A model generated the notes under the pieces. The model had not been told where the DNA came from. It did not search any database and saw only the letters and a list, made by a program, of their open reading frames with translations. Of a stretch of 56,391 nt of DNA, positions 47,179-56,196 are shown in pieces. The position numbers and the translations under genes were made by a program. Source of the DNA: Parvibacter caecicola (lineage in GTDB: Bacteria > Actinomycetota > Coriobacteriia > Coriobacteriales > Eggerthellaceae); contig NZ_QIBY01000014.1 of assembly GCF_003725335.1 (NCBI RefSeq), forward strand, positions 1 to 56,391. Reading direction: 5' to 3'. Each line of letters begins with the position of its first letter. The stretch's first letter is position 1.

Positions 47179-50142
47179 ATGGCGAAACCAGCTGAGAACG
47201 GAACACTTACCGTAGTTGAAGAGCCCTACGGCGGCTCTACGGTGGAAGAGCGCAAGCAGGCGATGCTGGAAGGGTTGACGCCTGAGGAGATTGCCGAGCG
47301 CAACGCGATTCCCACGGCCGCCCCCAACGGCGAGCCCCATCGCGTGATCGTGCCGGAGCTCTATAGCGAAAACGACACCTTCACCGCCTACTGTCCTGCC
47401 CAGCCCAACGATCCCGGCCCGGCGGCTGCCCTTCCGCTGAAGCCGGGGGTACTGGCGGAAGCTCAAAAGATCACCGACCGCATCGGGGTGAAGGTGCAGC
47501 CGGAAAGCCCTGAGTACTGGGGCCTTGCCAGCGTGATGACCGATGAGGAGGCGACGCTCACCGCTCACATGAAGGTGCGCCACCCTCTTACCTTCGCCCA
47601 GCTGCAGGAGCGCAGCGGGCTTGAAGCGGGCAAGCTGCAACAGCTGCTGGACAGCTTGGCGCTGAAGGGCGTTATCGAGTACAACTGGGAAAACCTCGAC
47701 GGCGCGAACCCCGCCCACGAGAAGCGCTACGTGCTGCCCATGTTCGTGCCCGGCTCCGCCGAGTTCACCGTGATGAATCAGGCGCAGATGGAAGAACACC
47801 CCGAGTTGGCCACGTTCTTCGAGCGCATGTCGTTTCTGCCGCTCACCAAGGTTACCAAAATGGTGCCGCCGGGCGGCGCCGGCATCGGCATGCACGTCAT
47901 CCCGGTGCAGCGGGCCATCGAGAGCCACAGCGAGGCGGCCGACGTGGAGCGCATTTCCCACTGGCTTAAGAAGTACGACCGCTTCGCCGCCGGTTCCTGC
48001 TCGTGCCGCACCGCCGAACGGGTGCGCGGCGCCAACGACGGCAGCGACCCCCAGAACTGGTGCATCGCCATCGGCGATATGGCCGATTACCTGGTGGAAA
48101 CCGGCAAAGGCCACTTCATCACGCTGGACGAGGTGCTGGGCATCCTGCTTCTGGCGGAGAAGAACGGCTACGTGCACCAAATCACCAACATCGACGGGCA
48201 GGACAAGATATTCGCCATCTGCAACTGCGACGTGAACGTGTGCTACGCGCTGCGCACTTCGCAGCTGTTCAACACCCCCAACATGAGTCGGTCGGCCTAC
48301 ACCGCCGAAGTGGACGGCGCCGCTTGCGTGGCTTGCGGCGGCTGCGTGGAGGTGTGCCCCGCCGGCGCCGTGCAGCTGGGGCAGAAACTGCCCGCCGAGG
48401 GCGGCCCCATCAGCTATCCACGACAGCCGCTGCCCACGCTTTCCTGGAGCGAGAAGGACTGGGACCCCGATTACAAGAACAACAACCGCATCGAATGCCA
48501 TGAAACCGGCACCGCCCCCTGCAAAGTGGCCTGTCCGGCGCACATCTCGGTGCAGGGCTACCTGCGCATGGCCGCCCAAGGGCGCTATCGCGACGCGCTG
48601 GCCCTCATCAAGAAGGAGAACCCCTTCCCAGCGGTGTGCGGCCGCGTGTGCAATCGCCGTTGCGAGGCCGCCTGCACCCGCGGCACCGTGGACGAGGCGG
48701 TGGCCATCGACGAGGTGAAGCGGTTCATCGCCGAGCACGACCTGAGCGAGGAGCACCGCTTCGTGCCGCAGGTGGTGCCTCCCACCACCCGGGGGGCGTT
48801 TCCGGAGAAGATCGCCATCGTGGGGGCGGGCCCGGCGGGCCTCACCTGCGCGTATTACCTGGCGCTTTCCGGCTATAAGCCGGTGGTGTTCGAGAAACGG
48901 GGGAAGCCCGGCGGCATGATGGCCTACGGCATCCCGTCGTTCAAGTTGTCGCCCGAAGTGGTGGCGGCCGAGATAGACATCCTGCGGCAGCTGGGGGTGG
49001 AGATTCGCTGCAACACCGAAGTGGGGCGCGACGTTACCCTGCAGCAGCTGCGCGATGAGGGCTTTTGCGCCTTCTACTTGGCCGTCGGCGCCCAGAAAGG
49101 GCGCTTGGCCGGTGTTGAGGGCGAAGAGGGCCCCGGCGTTTCCACGGCGATGGATTTCCTGGCCGAGGCGCTGGGCAATCCCGATGCCGCCGTTGCGGAA
49201 TCGGTTACGGTGGTGGGCGGCGGCAACGTGGCCATCGATGCCGCCCGCTGCGCCCTGCGGCTGGGGGCGTCTTCGGTGCGCATGGTGTGCTTGGAGCAGC
49301 CAGACGAGATGGCGGCTTCGGCGGAAGAAATAGAAGAGGCCCGTGCCGAGGGCATCATGATCATGAACGGCTGGGGCCCGGCGGCAGTGCTGCGGGGCGA
49401 GGACGGCCGGCCCCGGGCGCTGCGGCTGCGCCGCTGCGTGCGGGTGTTCGACGACGAGGGACGTTTCGCGCCGGTCTACGACGACGGCGATACCTGCGAG
49501 GTGGAATGCTGGCAAGTGGTGATGGCCATCGGCCAGGCCATCGACTGGGGGCAGCTGCTGGAGGGCAGTGCGGTGGAGCTGCGCCAAAACGGCACTGTGG
49601 TGGCCGATTCCGCCACGTTCCAAACGGCCCAGCCAGACGTGTTCGCCGGCGGCGACGCCCTCACGGGGCCGCGGTTCGTCATCGACGCCATCGCGGCCGG
49701 CCATGAGGCGGCGGTGAGCCTGCACCGCTTCGCCCAGAAGGGCAGTTCGCTCACGCTGGGACGCAACCCGCGCCACTACGTTGAACTGGACAAACAGCAC
49801 GCGCTCATTGCGCCGGGCAGCTACGACGAAGCGGGGCGCAACGCCCCCGTTTGCGCACCTGCCGCCAGCTCGCGCTACAACTGGGAAGACCCGCGCGGGG
49901 TATTCACCGAGGCCCAGGTGGCCGCCGAGTGCGCCCGCTGCCTGTCCTGCGGCGCTTCCGTCGTGGATCCGAACAAGTGCATCGGCTGCGGCCTGTGCAC
50001 CACCCGCTGCGAGTTCGACGCCATCCATCTGCGGCGCGACCACCCCGAATGCTCCACCATGGTGCCGTCCGAGAAGAAGATCGGCAAGATTCTTCCCCAC
50101 GCCGGCAAGATGCTGGTGAAGAAGATCACGGGGCGGGAGTAG
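47179..50142 (+). CDS. Multi-[4Fe-4S] FAD/NAD(P)-dependent oxidoreductase (GltD-like core)
   Basis: A 987-residue protein from the ATG at 47179 (GGAGAGG nine bases upstream; an ATG at 47170 is also possible). Residues about 115-180 look like a winged helix. A Cys-rich region follows (CSCR, then ICNCDVNVC). A ferredoxin-type cluster, CVACGGCVEVCP, is near 383. A GltD-type cluster domain (APCKVACPAHISVQGY to CGRVCNRRCEAAC) is near 448-495. The FAD fold (VGAGPAGL) is near 550 and the NAD(P) fold (VVGGGNVAID) near 677. C-terminal motifs CARCLSCG and CIGCGLCTTRC are near 920-945. It should move electrons between NAD(P)H and a ferredoxin-like partner. hypA follows two bases later. Confidence 0.85.
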   Translation: MAKPAENGTLTVVEEPYGGSTVEERKQAMLEGLTPEEIAERNAIPTAAPNGEPHRVIVPELYSENDTFTAYCPAQPNDPGPAAALPLKPGVLAEAQKITDRIGVKVQPESPEYWGLASVMTDEEATLTAHMKVRHPLTFAQLQERSGLEAGKLQQLLDSLALKGVIEYNWENLDGANPAHEKRYVLPMFVPGSAEFTVMNQAQMEEHPELATFFERMSFLPLTKVTKMVPPGGAGIGMHVIPVQRAIESHSEAADVERISHWLKKYDRFAAGSCSCRTAERVRGANDGSDPQNWCIAIGDMADYLVETGKGHFITLDEVLGILLLAEKNGYVHQITNIDGQDKIFAICNCDVNVCYALRTSQLFNTPNMSRSAYTAEVDGAACVACGGCVEVCPAGAVQLGQKLPAEGGPISYPRQPLPTLSWSEKDWDPDYKNNNRIECHETGTAPCKVACPAHISVQGYLRMAAQGRYRDALALIKKENPFPAVCGRVCNRRCEAACTRGTVDEAVAIDEVKRFIAEHDLSEEHRFVPQVVPPTTRGAFPEKIAIVGAGPAGLTCAYYLALSGYKPVVFEKRGKPGGMMAYGIPSFKLSPEVVAAEIDILRQLGVEIRCNTEVGRDVTLQQLRDEGFCAFYLAVGAQKGRLAGVEGEEGPGVSTAMDFLAEALGNPDAAVAESVTVVGGGNVAIDAARCALRLGASSVRMVCLEQPDEMAASAEEIEEARAEGIMIMNGWGPAAVLRGEDGRPRALRLRRCVRVFDDEGRFAPVYDDGDTCEVECWQVVMAIGQAIDWGQLLEGSAVELRQNGTVVADSATFQTAQPDVFAGGDALTGPRFVIDAIAAGHEAAVSLHRFAQKGSSLTLGRNPRHYVELDKQHALIAPGSYDEAGRNAPVCAPAASSRYNWEDPRGVFTEAQVAAECARCLSCGASVVDPNKCIGCGLCTTRCEFDAIHLRRDHPECSTMVPSEKKIGKILPHAGKMLVKKITGRE

Positions 50143-50144
50143 CC

Positions 50145-50489
50145 GTGCACGAGCTGGGACTGGTGTTTGCGCTGAGCGACCTTCTGGAGGAAGTGTCCGC
50201 TGAACAGGTACTTTCCCGCATCTGCCGGGTTACGGTGGAGCTGGGGGAAGTGTCGGGCGTGGTGGCTGGGCAGCTGCAGGATGCCTGGGGCTGGGCCTCC
50301 CAGAAGAGCGACCTTTTGCGCGGCTGCCAGCTGCAGCTGAAAACGGTGCCGGCCGTGACGGTGTGCAACAGTTGCGGCCGCACGTACCCCACCGTGCCCC
50401 AAGGGCGCACCTGCCCCCACTGCGGCAGCGCCGACACCCAGCTCCTCCGCGGCAACGAGTTCGAAGTAGCCGAAGTGGAGGGGATGTAG
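50145..50489 (+). CDS. hypA: Hydrogenase nickel incorporation protein HypA
   Basis: A 114-residue nickel chaperone. The N-terminus is MHE (GTG start), giving the nickel ligand His2, and the zinc site is Cys74, Cys77, Cys90 and Cys93 (CNSC...CPHC). HypA with HypB delivers nickel to [NiFe] hydrogenase. The GTG at 50145 lies two bases after the flavoprotein stop, so the two are probably co-transcribed. No hydrogenase or other hyp genes are in the window. Confidence 0.92.
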   Translation: MHELGLVFALSDLLEEVSAEQVLSRICRVTVELGEVSGVVAGQLQDAWGWASQKSDLLRGCQLQLKTVPAVTVCNSCGRTYPTVPQGRTCPHCGSADTQLLRGNEFEVAEVEGM

Positions 50490-50554
50490 CCGCCTTAGCG
50501 GCGCCAGCGCCTTTCGTTCTACCCCGACACGCCAGGTTTTCTGGGCCGGTTTCG

Positions 50555-51853
50555 CTACTCAGCTAACATTTTGGCGGCGCTGGTGCCGGCCAGATAGCCG
50601 CTGGCCCAGGCCCACAGCAGGTTGAAGCCGCCGCAGTCGGCGTCCACGTCCACGGCTTCGCCGGCGGCGAACAGCCCCGGCGCGCTTGCAATCTGCAGGG
50701 TTTCCGGCACCAGCTGGCCCGTAGCGATGCCCCCGCGGGTGATTTGGTGGGAAACGTTGTTGGCAAGGCCGGTCACGGTGAGGGAAAGGTTTTTCAAAGC
50801 GGCCGCTAAGCGATCGATGTCGCCGGGCGCCACGGGGCGGCCGCCCTCCAGCCCCAGCTGCCCCAGCACCACTTCGGCAACGCGGGGGAGCACCAGGCCG
50901 GCCATGGTTTCCTCTACGGTGGGGGTGCGCCCCAGCGCCGCGCCCATCGCTTCCATCCGATGGAGCAAAAACGGCGTGGCTTCCCCTTCGCCAAGCGCCG
51001 GCAGAAGGTCCAGCGCCAGCTCGTCTCCCGTGCGGGCTTCCCGGCTTAAATTGAACACGGCGATGCCCGACACGCCGAACTTGCGAAACTGCACCTCGCC
51101 CGTCTGCCGCCTCACTGTTTGGCTGCCGCGCACCAGGCGCACCTTGGCCCGCACCCGGATGTTCTCCAGGCTGCGCACCCACTTCTCCCGCACCGCCAGC
51201 GGACAGAGCATGGCTGTGGGGGGCTCCACCGCTATGCCGCCGGGCAAAAGGCCGTCCGCAAGCCCGCTGCCCGTTGCCACCACCACGGCATCGGCGTGGC
51301 AAATGCGCCCGTCGGCCAGGCGCAGAGCGAAGCGGCCCCCCTCGCCGGTGCGCTCGATGCGCTCCACCGGGCTGTTGCAACATTCCCGCGCCCCGTTCGC
51401 GCGGCACCCGGCGCGCAGCACGTCCAGCACCGTGGAGGCCTTGTTGGTTGCCGGCCAGCAGCGGCCCTCCTCGTCTTCCCTCCAAACCAGCCCCAGGCCG
51501 GAGAAGAAGCGCTCCACGGCGGTTTGCCCCTGCACCGCGGCCAGGGGCGGGCGGCAGCTTTCCGCGGCGCGCAGCACCGCCTGGACAAGCGGGCGATTGC
51601 GGTAGCTGCCGGCCTCGGGCCGTGTGTTGAACACGTTGCAGCGGCCATTGCCGGTGGCCAGGACGGAGCGGCCCATGCGGTCGTCCTTCTCGAAGATGCG
51701 GATGTCGAGCAGACGTCCCGCCGCCGCGTGCGCTCTGCCGCCTCCGCAGGCACGCCACGTCTGCGCGGCCGCGATGGCCGCCGCCAGCCCCGATGCCCCT
51801 CCGCCCACGACGGCGATGGCGGGGGTGGCGGCTTCGGCCCTTCTGTCTTGCAT
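50555..51853 (-). CDS. HI0933/BaiN-family flavoprotein
   Basis: A 432-residue NAD(P)/FAD-dependent oxidoreductase. The dinucleotide-binding motif VVGGGASGLAAAIAAA begins near residue 14. Family motifs are KDDRMGRSVLATGNGRCN, FGVSGIAVFNLSR, and the C-terminal GLFAAGEAVDVDADCGGFNLLWAWASG that closes the FAD site. The ATG at 51853 has AGGAG six bases upstream and a TATACT box further back. BaiN-type enzymes have been linked to reduction of steroid-derived substrates, but the family is broad, so no substrate is claimed. Sequence upstream of 51853 in the same frame is antisense to thyX and is not coding. Confidence 0.9.
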   Translation of the reverse strand: MQDRRAEAATPAIAVVGGGASGLAAAIAAAQTWRACGGGRAHAAAGRLLDIRIFEKDDRMGRSVLATGNGRCNVFNTRPEAGSYRNRPLVQAVLRAAESCRPPLAAVQGQTAVERFFSGLGLVWREDEEGRCWPATNKASTVLDVLRAGCRANGARECCNSPVERIERTGEGGRFALRLADGRICHADAVVVATGSGLADGLLPGGIAVEPPTAMLCPLAVREKWVRSLENIRVRAKVRLVRGSQTVRRQTGEVQFRKFGVSGIAVFNLSREARTGDELALDLLPALGEGEATPFLLHRMEAMGAALGRTPTVEETMAGLVLPRVAEVVLGQLGLEGGRPVAPGDIDRLAAALKNLSLTVTGLANNVSHQITRGGIATGQLVPETLQIASAPGLFAAGEAVDVDADCGGFNLLWAWASGYLAGTSAAKMLAE

Positions 51854-52054
51854 GGCTGCTCCTGTTCTGTCCGGCCCGTTTCCCCAAGTATAGGCCAGCG
51901 CCGCCCCCTTGACACCTCCGCGCCGGCCGTCCGGACGCGCCCGCACTGTCGCTTTCCGCTTATTGGAGAGATGGGGGAGCCGCCCGCCCCGCGCCGCTGC
52001 GGCCGCATCGGCTTTGGTAGAATTCCCTGAACGCAAATTACCGGAAGGAACCCC

Positions 52055-52741
52055 ATGCACATCGAGCTTCTGTACCACACGCCCGACCCCGAGCGGGCCA
52101 TCGCCACCGCCGCCCGCCTTTGCTACGCGCCGGTGGGTGCGGCCGAGCTGATGGAAACCATGAGCGAGGAGCGGATGCACTCGGTGCTCTCCACCATCAT
52201 GCGCTCCGGCCATTTCTCCACGCTGGAGCACGCCAGTTACACCTTCGCGGTGGAGGGGGTGTCCCGCGCCCTTACCCATCAGCTGGTGCGCCATCGCCTG
52301 GCAAGCTTCAACCAGCAAAGCCAGCGCTACGTGAAGTACAAGGACGGCCTGCCGGTGGTGACGCCCCCCTCCGTTGAGGGGGACGCCCAGGCGAAAGAGG
52401 CCTTCGACCAGGCCATCGAAGCCGTGATCGGCGCGTATCAGCAGCTGCTGGAGGCCGGCATCCCCGCCGAGGACGCCCGTTACCTGCTGCCCAACGCCGC
52501 CGAGACGAAGATCGTCATCACCATGAACGTGCGCGAGCTGCTGCACTTCTTCAACCTGCGCTGCTGCAACCGCGCCCAGTGGGAAATCCGCGACATGGCC
52601 TGGCAGATGCTGGAGCTGGCGCGCCCCACGGCGCCCTTCGTGTTCGCCACCGCCGGCGCCCCCTGCGTGTCGGGCCCGTGCCCGGAGGGGAAGATGTGCT
52701 GCGGCAACCCTTACCCGCGCGCCGAGGCCCCCTGGAACTAG
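52055..52741 (+). CDS. thyX: Flavin-dependent thymidylate synthase
   Basis: A 228-residue enzyme making dTMP from dUMP with methylene-tetrahydrofolate, FAD and NADPH. The ThyX signature RHR-x7-S is exact: Arg79-His80-Arg81 and Ser89 (RHRLASFNQQS). HFSTLEHASYTF and ELLHFFNLRCCNRAQWEIR are further family motifs. The ATG at 52055 follows GGAAGGA, and a TAGAAT box lies at 52018-52023. It may be co-transcribed with the DUF1385 gene nine bases downstream. Confidence 0.97.
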   Translation: MHIELLYHTPDPERAIATAARLCYAPVGAAELMETMSEERMHSVLSTIMRSGHFSTLEHASYTFAVEGVSRALTHQLVRHRLASFNQQSQRYVKYKDGLPVVTPPSVEGDAQAKEAFDQAIEAVIGAYQQLLEAGIPAEDARYLLPNAAETKIVITMNVRELLHFFNLRCCNRAQWEIRDMAWQMLELARPTAPFVFATAGAPCVSGPCPEGKMCCGNPYPRAEAPWN

Positions 52742-52750
52742 AGGCGCCCT

Positions 52751-54040
52751 GTGAGCGAGCAGCAACCCAAAAAGAGCGACCTGTCCCGCGCTTTCAGCGA
52801 GGACGGCGCCAAGAAAACCCACATCGGCGGCCAGGCCCTCATCGAGGGCATCATGATGCGGGGCAAGCTGAATTGGGCGGTGGCGGTGCGCACCCCCGAC
52901 GGCGGCATTTACCTGGAAGAGCACGATCTGGCCAGCGGCAAGCAGAAGAACGGCTGGATGTACTGGCCGTTGGTGCGCGGCTGTCGGGCGCTGGTGGAAT
53001 CGCTGGTGCTGGGGTTCAAGGCGCTGGAGATTGCCGCGATGCACGCCTTCGGCGATGAGGAAGGGGAGGAAGAGGCCCTTGCCCAGGCGCAGGCCGTGGA
53101 GGTGCAGGAGGAGCTGGCCGCCGCCGGCGCGGTGGCGCTTTCTGAGGAAAAGCATTTCGTCTGGAAGCGGGATTTCGGCAATCCGGACACCATGGTGGAC
53201 GGCCTGGGGGCCCAGCGCACCCTGGAAGTGGTGCAGGGGCCCGAAGGGGACGCGCCCGAGGGCGCAGAAGAGGCTGCCGAAGCGGCTTCCGCCGAGGCAA
53301 CCCCCGGCGAGGCGGCCCCCGACGAAGGCGGCGCCCCTTGCGAGGTGCGCGAAGTGTCCGCCGACGAGCCGGAGATGGAGTTCGGCCACAAGGAAATGGT
53401 GTTCTCCATGGTGTTCGGCGTGGTGCTGGGGGTGGTGCTGTTCATCGTGGCGCCGGCCGTGATCACCAACCTGCTGGTAGGGGAGTACGACGGCAACCTG
53501 GTGCTCTGGAACGTGGTGGACGGCATTCTGCGCGTGGCGGTGTTCGTGTTCTATCTGTGGCTCATCGGCCGCATGGAGGACGTGCGGCGCATGTTCATGT
53601 ACCACGGCGCCGAGCACAAAACCATCCACTGCCACGAGCACGGTCTGCCGCTCACGGTGGAGAACGCCCGCAGCTTTCCGCGGCTGCACGTGCGCTGCGG
53701 CACGGCCTTCCTCATCATGGTGATGATTATCGCCATTTTGGTGTACACCATTTTTCCGCTGAATTCCCTCATCGGCGCCTGGGGCGTGCCGGAGGGGCTG
53801 CCCAAGTTGGCGCTGGTCATCTTGGTGCGCATTCTGCTGATGCCGGTTATTGCCGGCATTTCCTATGAGATAACGGTGCGCTGGGCCGGTTCGCACCCGG
53901 ACAATCCCCTGGTGAAAGTGGTGTTGTGGCCCGGCATGCAGATGCAGTACCTTACCACCAACGAGCCCGACGATCGGCAACTGGAATGCGCCATCGCCGC
54001 CATGGAGCGGGTGCTGGCGCGGGAGTGCTCGGCTGCCTGA
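52751..54040 (+). CDS. DUF1385 integral membrane protein with an acidic insertion
   Basis: A 429-residue protein of the DUF1385 family, whose function is unknown. Family sequences are GGQALIEGIMMRG near the N-terminus, MYHGAEHKTIHCHE, HVRCGTAFL, and several membrane segments in the C-terminal half (about 222-245, 258-278, 322-345, 357-378). Between about residues 97 and 215 lies an acidic Ala/Glu/Pro-rich region not typical of the family core. Start is the GTG at 52751. Relatives are often next to rpmE, prfA or prmC; here the upstream neighbour is thyX. Confidence 0.88.
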   Translation: MSEQQPKKSDLSRAFSEDGAKKTHIGGQALIEGIMMRGKLNWAVAVRTPDGGIYLEEHDLASGKQKNGWMYWPLVRGCRALVESLVLGFKALEIAAMHAFGDEEGEEEALAQAQAVEVQEELAAAGAVALSEEKHFVWKRDFGNPDTMVDGLGAQRTLEVVQGPEGDAPEGAEEAAEAASAEATPGEAAPDEGGAPCEVREVSADEPEMEFGHKEMVFSMVFGVVLGVVLFIVAPAVITNLLVGEYDGNLVLWNVVDGILRVAVFVFYLWLIGRMEDVRRMFMYHGAEHKTIHCHEHGLPLTVENARSFPRLHVRCGTAFLIMVMIIAILVYTIFPLNSLIGAWGVPEGLPKLALVILVRILLMPVIAGISYEITVRWAGSHPDNPLVKVVLWPGMQMQYLTTNEPDDRQLECAIAAMERVLARECSAA

Positions 54041-54083
54041 TTTCTACAGACCAGTCACAAAAAGGTAACAGAGAGGCAAGTTT

Positions 54084-54113
54084 TTGCTGCCGTTTTTTGC
54101 GCTCTACTACACT
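54084..54113 (+). promoter_or_regulatory. Promoter of the HPt gene
   Basis: TTGCTG (54084-54089) and TACACT (54108-54113) are 18 bases apart, giving a start near 54120 and a leader of about 60 bases. Confidence 0.45.
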
Positions 54114-54183
54114 TGATTAGAGAGGTTTGGAAGCCCGGCCGCCGTGTTTCGCGCCAGGTTATGCAGGAAAGAAAGAGGTCGTT

Positions 54184-54555
54184 ATGGCTGAATCACTCAC
54201 CACCGCGTTGGCTGCTTACGGAATCGATTACGTGGATGCCATGGACCGTTTCGGCGACAATGCCGAGCTGTACGAGCGCTTGGCGCTGAAGTATCTCAAC
54301 GACAACCATTACGTTTCTTTGGTGGCCGCCATGGAGGCCAAGGATTACGAAGAGGGCTATTCGCAGGCCCACAGCCTGAAGGGGGTTTCTGGTAACCTTT
54401 CCTTCCGTGAGCTGTTTCAGGTGGCGGCTTACGTGTCGGACGCCCTGTTCTCCGGCGAAATCGACGCCGCCCAGAACCACATGGCCGCTTTGGGCGACGC
54501 CCACAAGAAAGTGGTGGAGGGCCTGGAGGCCTGGAAGAGCGGCCAGCTGGCCTAA
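54184..54555 (+). CDS. Stand-alone HPt phosphotransfer protein
   Basis: A 123-residue single-domain histidine phosphotransfer protein. The phosphorylated residue is His63 in AHSLKGVSGNL, the canonical HxxKG signature. The sequence is predicted all-helical, as in four-helix-bundle HPt domains. It would shuttle phosphate between a hybrid kinase receiver and another response regulator; neither lies nearby. The ATG at 54184 follows AAAGAGG by six bases. The gene converges on the next one with only three bases between stop codons. Confidence 0.88.
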   Translation: MAESLTTALAAYGIDYVDAMDRFGDNAELYERLALKYLNDNHYVSLVAAMEAKDYEEGYSQAHSLKGVSGNLSFRELFQVAAYVSDALFSGEIDAAQNHMAALGDAHKKVVEGLEAWKSGQLA

Positions 54556-54558
54556 GCC

Positions 54559-55272
54559 CTACCGGTCGCGGAACGTCAGCTTCCGCAGCGGAAGCCCCAA
54601 CCGAAAGCACTTGTCCCTGAGCGCCTCTGCGGAGGCGCTCAGTTCTTTTTCGGCGGCGGCGCTGCTCACCGTGGCGTTGCAGAAGTACCACTGGCGGGCC
54701 GAGCGGTACTCGATGGAGGAGGCCGCAGCGGGGGTGACCTTGGCGCCCGTGATAGCGGCGGCCTTCGGCAGCGCTTCCTCCCCGAACACCACGATGCAGG
54801 CGCGGCGCAGCACGGCCAGGGCCTCCGCTTCGCTCACGGGGGGTTTCTTCGGAGCGGCGGTCGGCGGCGCCGGCGGGGCGGCGCACAGGTTCTTCAACGG
54901 ATGCCGCTGCAACATGCCCCGCTTCGAGGCGCCGATGCGCAGTTCGTCGCAGGAGATGCCCCGCAGCGCCAGGTTCAGCTTCAGGCTCTCGCGGCGGGCG
55001 TTCAGCTCGCTGCGGCTCATGGCGTCGGAGAGCATCACCTCGAACACCGTGGTGGGCACGTCGCGAAGCCGGCCGCCGCGCGGCTGCTCGGTGCGCAGGT
55101 AAACGGCGTTCACCTTGTCCAGCAGGTACTCGGCCGCGGCCGGGTTGTCGGCCCAGGTGGCGCGCACGCCGTCGATGAAAGTGCGGTACAGCGGCATGAG
55201 CCCCAGCGTTTTCGCGAACTGCGGGGGCATGTCCTTCAACAGCGTTTGGGATTCCAGGCTTACGTGGCGCAT
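54559..55272 (-). CDS. Protein of unknown function
   Basis: A 237-residue soluble protein with no confidently recognised domain. The first ~130 residues include an alpha/beta stretch (VPTTVFEVMLSDAMSRSEL, then LNLALRGISCDELRIGASKRGM) faintly like DUF721/DciA-type sequences; this is too weak to claim. A Pro/Ala linker (about 138-152) separates it from a ~85-residue C-terminal part. A TATAAT on the minus strand at 55310-55305 could be its -10 box. No strong ribosome-binding site precedes the ATG at 55272. Confidence 0.7.
   Translation of the reverse strand: MRHVSLESQTLLKDMPPQFAKTLGLMPLYRTFIDGVRATWADNPAAAEYLLDKVNAVYLRTEQPRGGRLRDVPTTVFEVMLSDAMSRSELNARRESLKLNLALRGISCDELRIGASKRGMLQRHPLKNLCAAPPAPPTAAPKKPPVSEAEALAVLRRACIVVFGEEALPKAAAITGAKVTPAAASSIEYRSARQWYFCNATVSSAAAEKELSASAEALRDKCFRLGLPLRKLTFRDR
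54617..54650 (+). terminator. Terminator for the HPt gene, inside the convergent gene
   Basis: CTGAGCGCCTC (54617-54627) pairs perfectly with GAGGCGCTCAG (54632-54642) around TGCG, followed by TTCTTTTT. The whole structure lies within the coding sequence of the opposite-strand gene. Confidence 0.8.
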
Positions 55273-55326
55273 GATGGCTTTCGACGAGGTTTGAACGGGG
55301 CTCCATTATAAGGCACGCCAGCGCCC

Positions 55327-56196
55327 TTACGCCTCGCCCTTCACTTCCGTGATGTTCTTCCACAGGCGTTTGGGCATCAGCTGGCGGCGCAGCTCGGGGT
55401 TGTAGCGGCAGTTCACCGACAGCGCCCGGTAGAAGCGGCGCCAAGCATCGGCCATCACCGCCTCGGTGGCGGTGGCGGGCGGCAGCTTCAGTTCGTGGTC
55501 GGGCCAATCGCGGGTGTTCACCAGTTGCCAGTCGCCCCCTTCGCTGATGCCGGCGATGGCGTGGTTCTCGTCGTAAATGATGAAGGGCTGTACGTTGAAG
55601 CGCTCGGCGAAGTGGTCCATGATCAGGGGCACCACGTTGGCTTTCGGATTGCAGCGGGCGTAGAACAGGCCGCCTTCCAGCTCTTGGAAGCGCAGGAACT
55701 GGCGCATGTGCTCGCATTCGCGGTTCACGGCCACCGACAGTTTGTGCACCGGTTTCACGGCGGGGTTGGTCACATCGTCTATCAGGCGCCCCACCACTTT
55801 GGGGCAGCTGGATTGCCGCGGGCTGCAAAAGGCGCTGCGGCAGGTGCCGCGCCGCGGGCAGCCGTGGCAGGGGCGCTTGGCGTTTTCCGCCATGGCGAAG
55901 GCGACGAAGCGGTACACGTCGGTGCCGGCGGAGGAATCGTCGGACAGGGCGGCCCGGCGCACCCGGCGATACCCCCGCCTCCCGCAGGCGCGCAGGATGC
56001 CGGCCCGCACACGGTCGGCCTTTTGGAGGGAGGTTTCGATGGTGATGGTCAGCTGCGACAGCCGGGGCTGGTAATCGGCCTCGCGGCACACATCCGTGGG
56101 CACCTCGTGGCGCTCGAAGGCGCAGAACACCGCCGTGAACAGACCTTCCAGCGTGCCGTCGTACAGATAGGCTATGGAGTCGTACACTTCTTGCAT
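55327..56196 (-). CDS. DUF4130 (TIGR03915-type) putative DNA repair/modification protein
   Basis: A 289-residue protein of the DUF4130 family. Family sequences are YLYDGTLEGLFTAVFCAFE near the N-terminus, FLRFQELEGGLFYA, NVVPLIMDHFAERF, and the C-terminal ending NPELRRQLMPKRLWKNITE. The family is usually encoded beside a radical-SAM protein and is predicted to act on DNA, but its biochemistry is not established. An unusual Cys cluster lies in the middle: Cys110, 113, 119, 124 and 131 within 22 residues. The ATG overlaps the stop codon of the upstream gene (TGATG). Confidence 0.85.
   Translation of the reverse strand: MQEVYDSIAYLYDGTLEGLFTAVFCAFERHEVPTDVCREADYQPRLSQLTITIETSLQKADRVRAGILRACGRRGYRRVRRAALSDDSSAGTDVYRFVAFAMAENAKRPCHGCPRRGTCRSAFCSPRQSSCPKVVGRLIDDVTNPAVKPVHKLSVAVNRECEHMRQFLRFQELEGGLFYARCNPKANVVPLIMDHFAERFNVQPFIIYDENHAIAGISEGGDWQLVNTRDWPDHELKLPPATATEAVMADAWRRFYRALSVNCRYNPELRRQLMPKRLWKNITEVKGEA

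Noticed and set aside
47110-50100. 996-codon open frame antisense to the flavoprotein
   Set aside because: Shadow frame without recognisable domains, lying opposite a gene with multiple conserved motifs.
51854-53980. N-terminal extension of the HI0933/BaiN flavoprotein across thyX
   Set aside because: The flavoprotein has a good start with ribosome-binding site at 51853; the upstream part is antisense to thyX and the DUF1385 gene.
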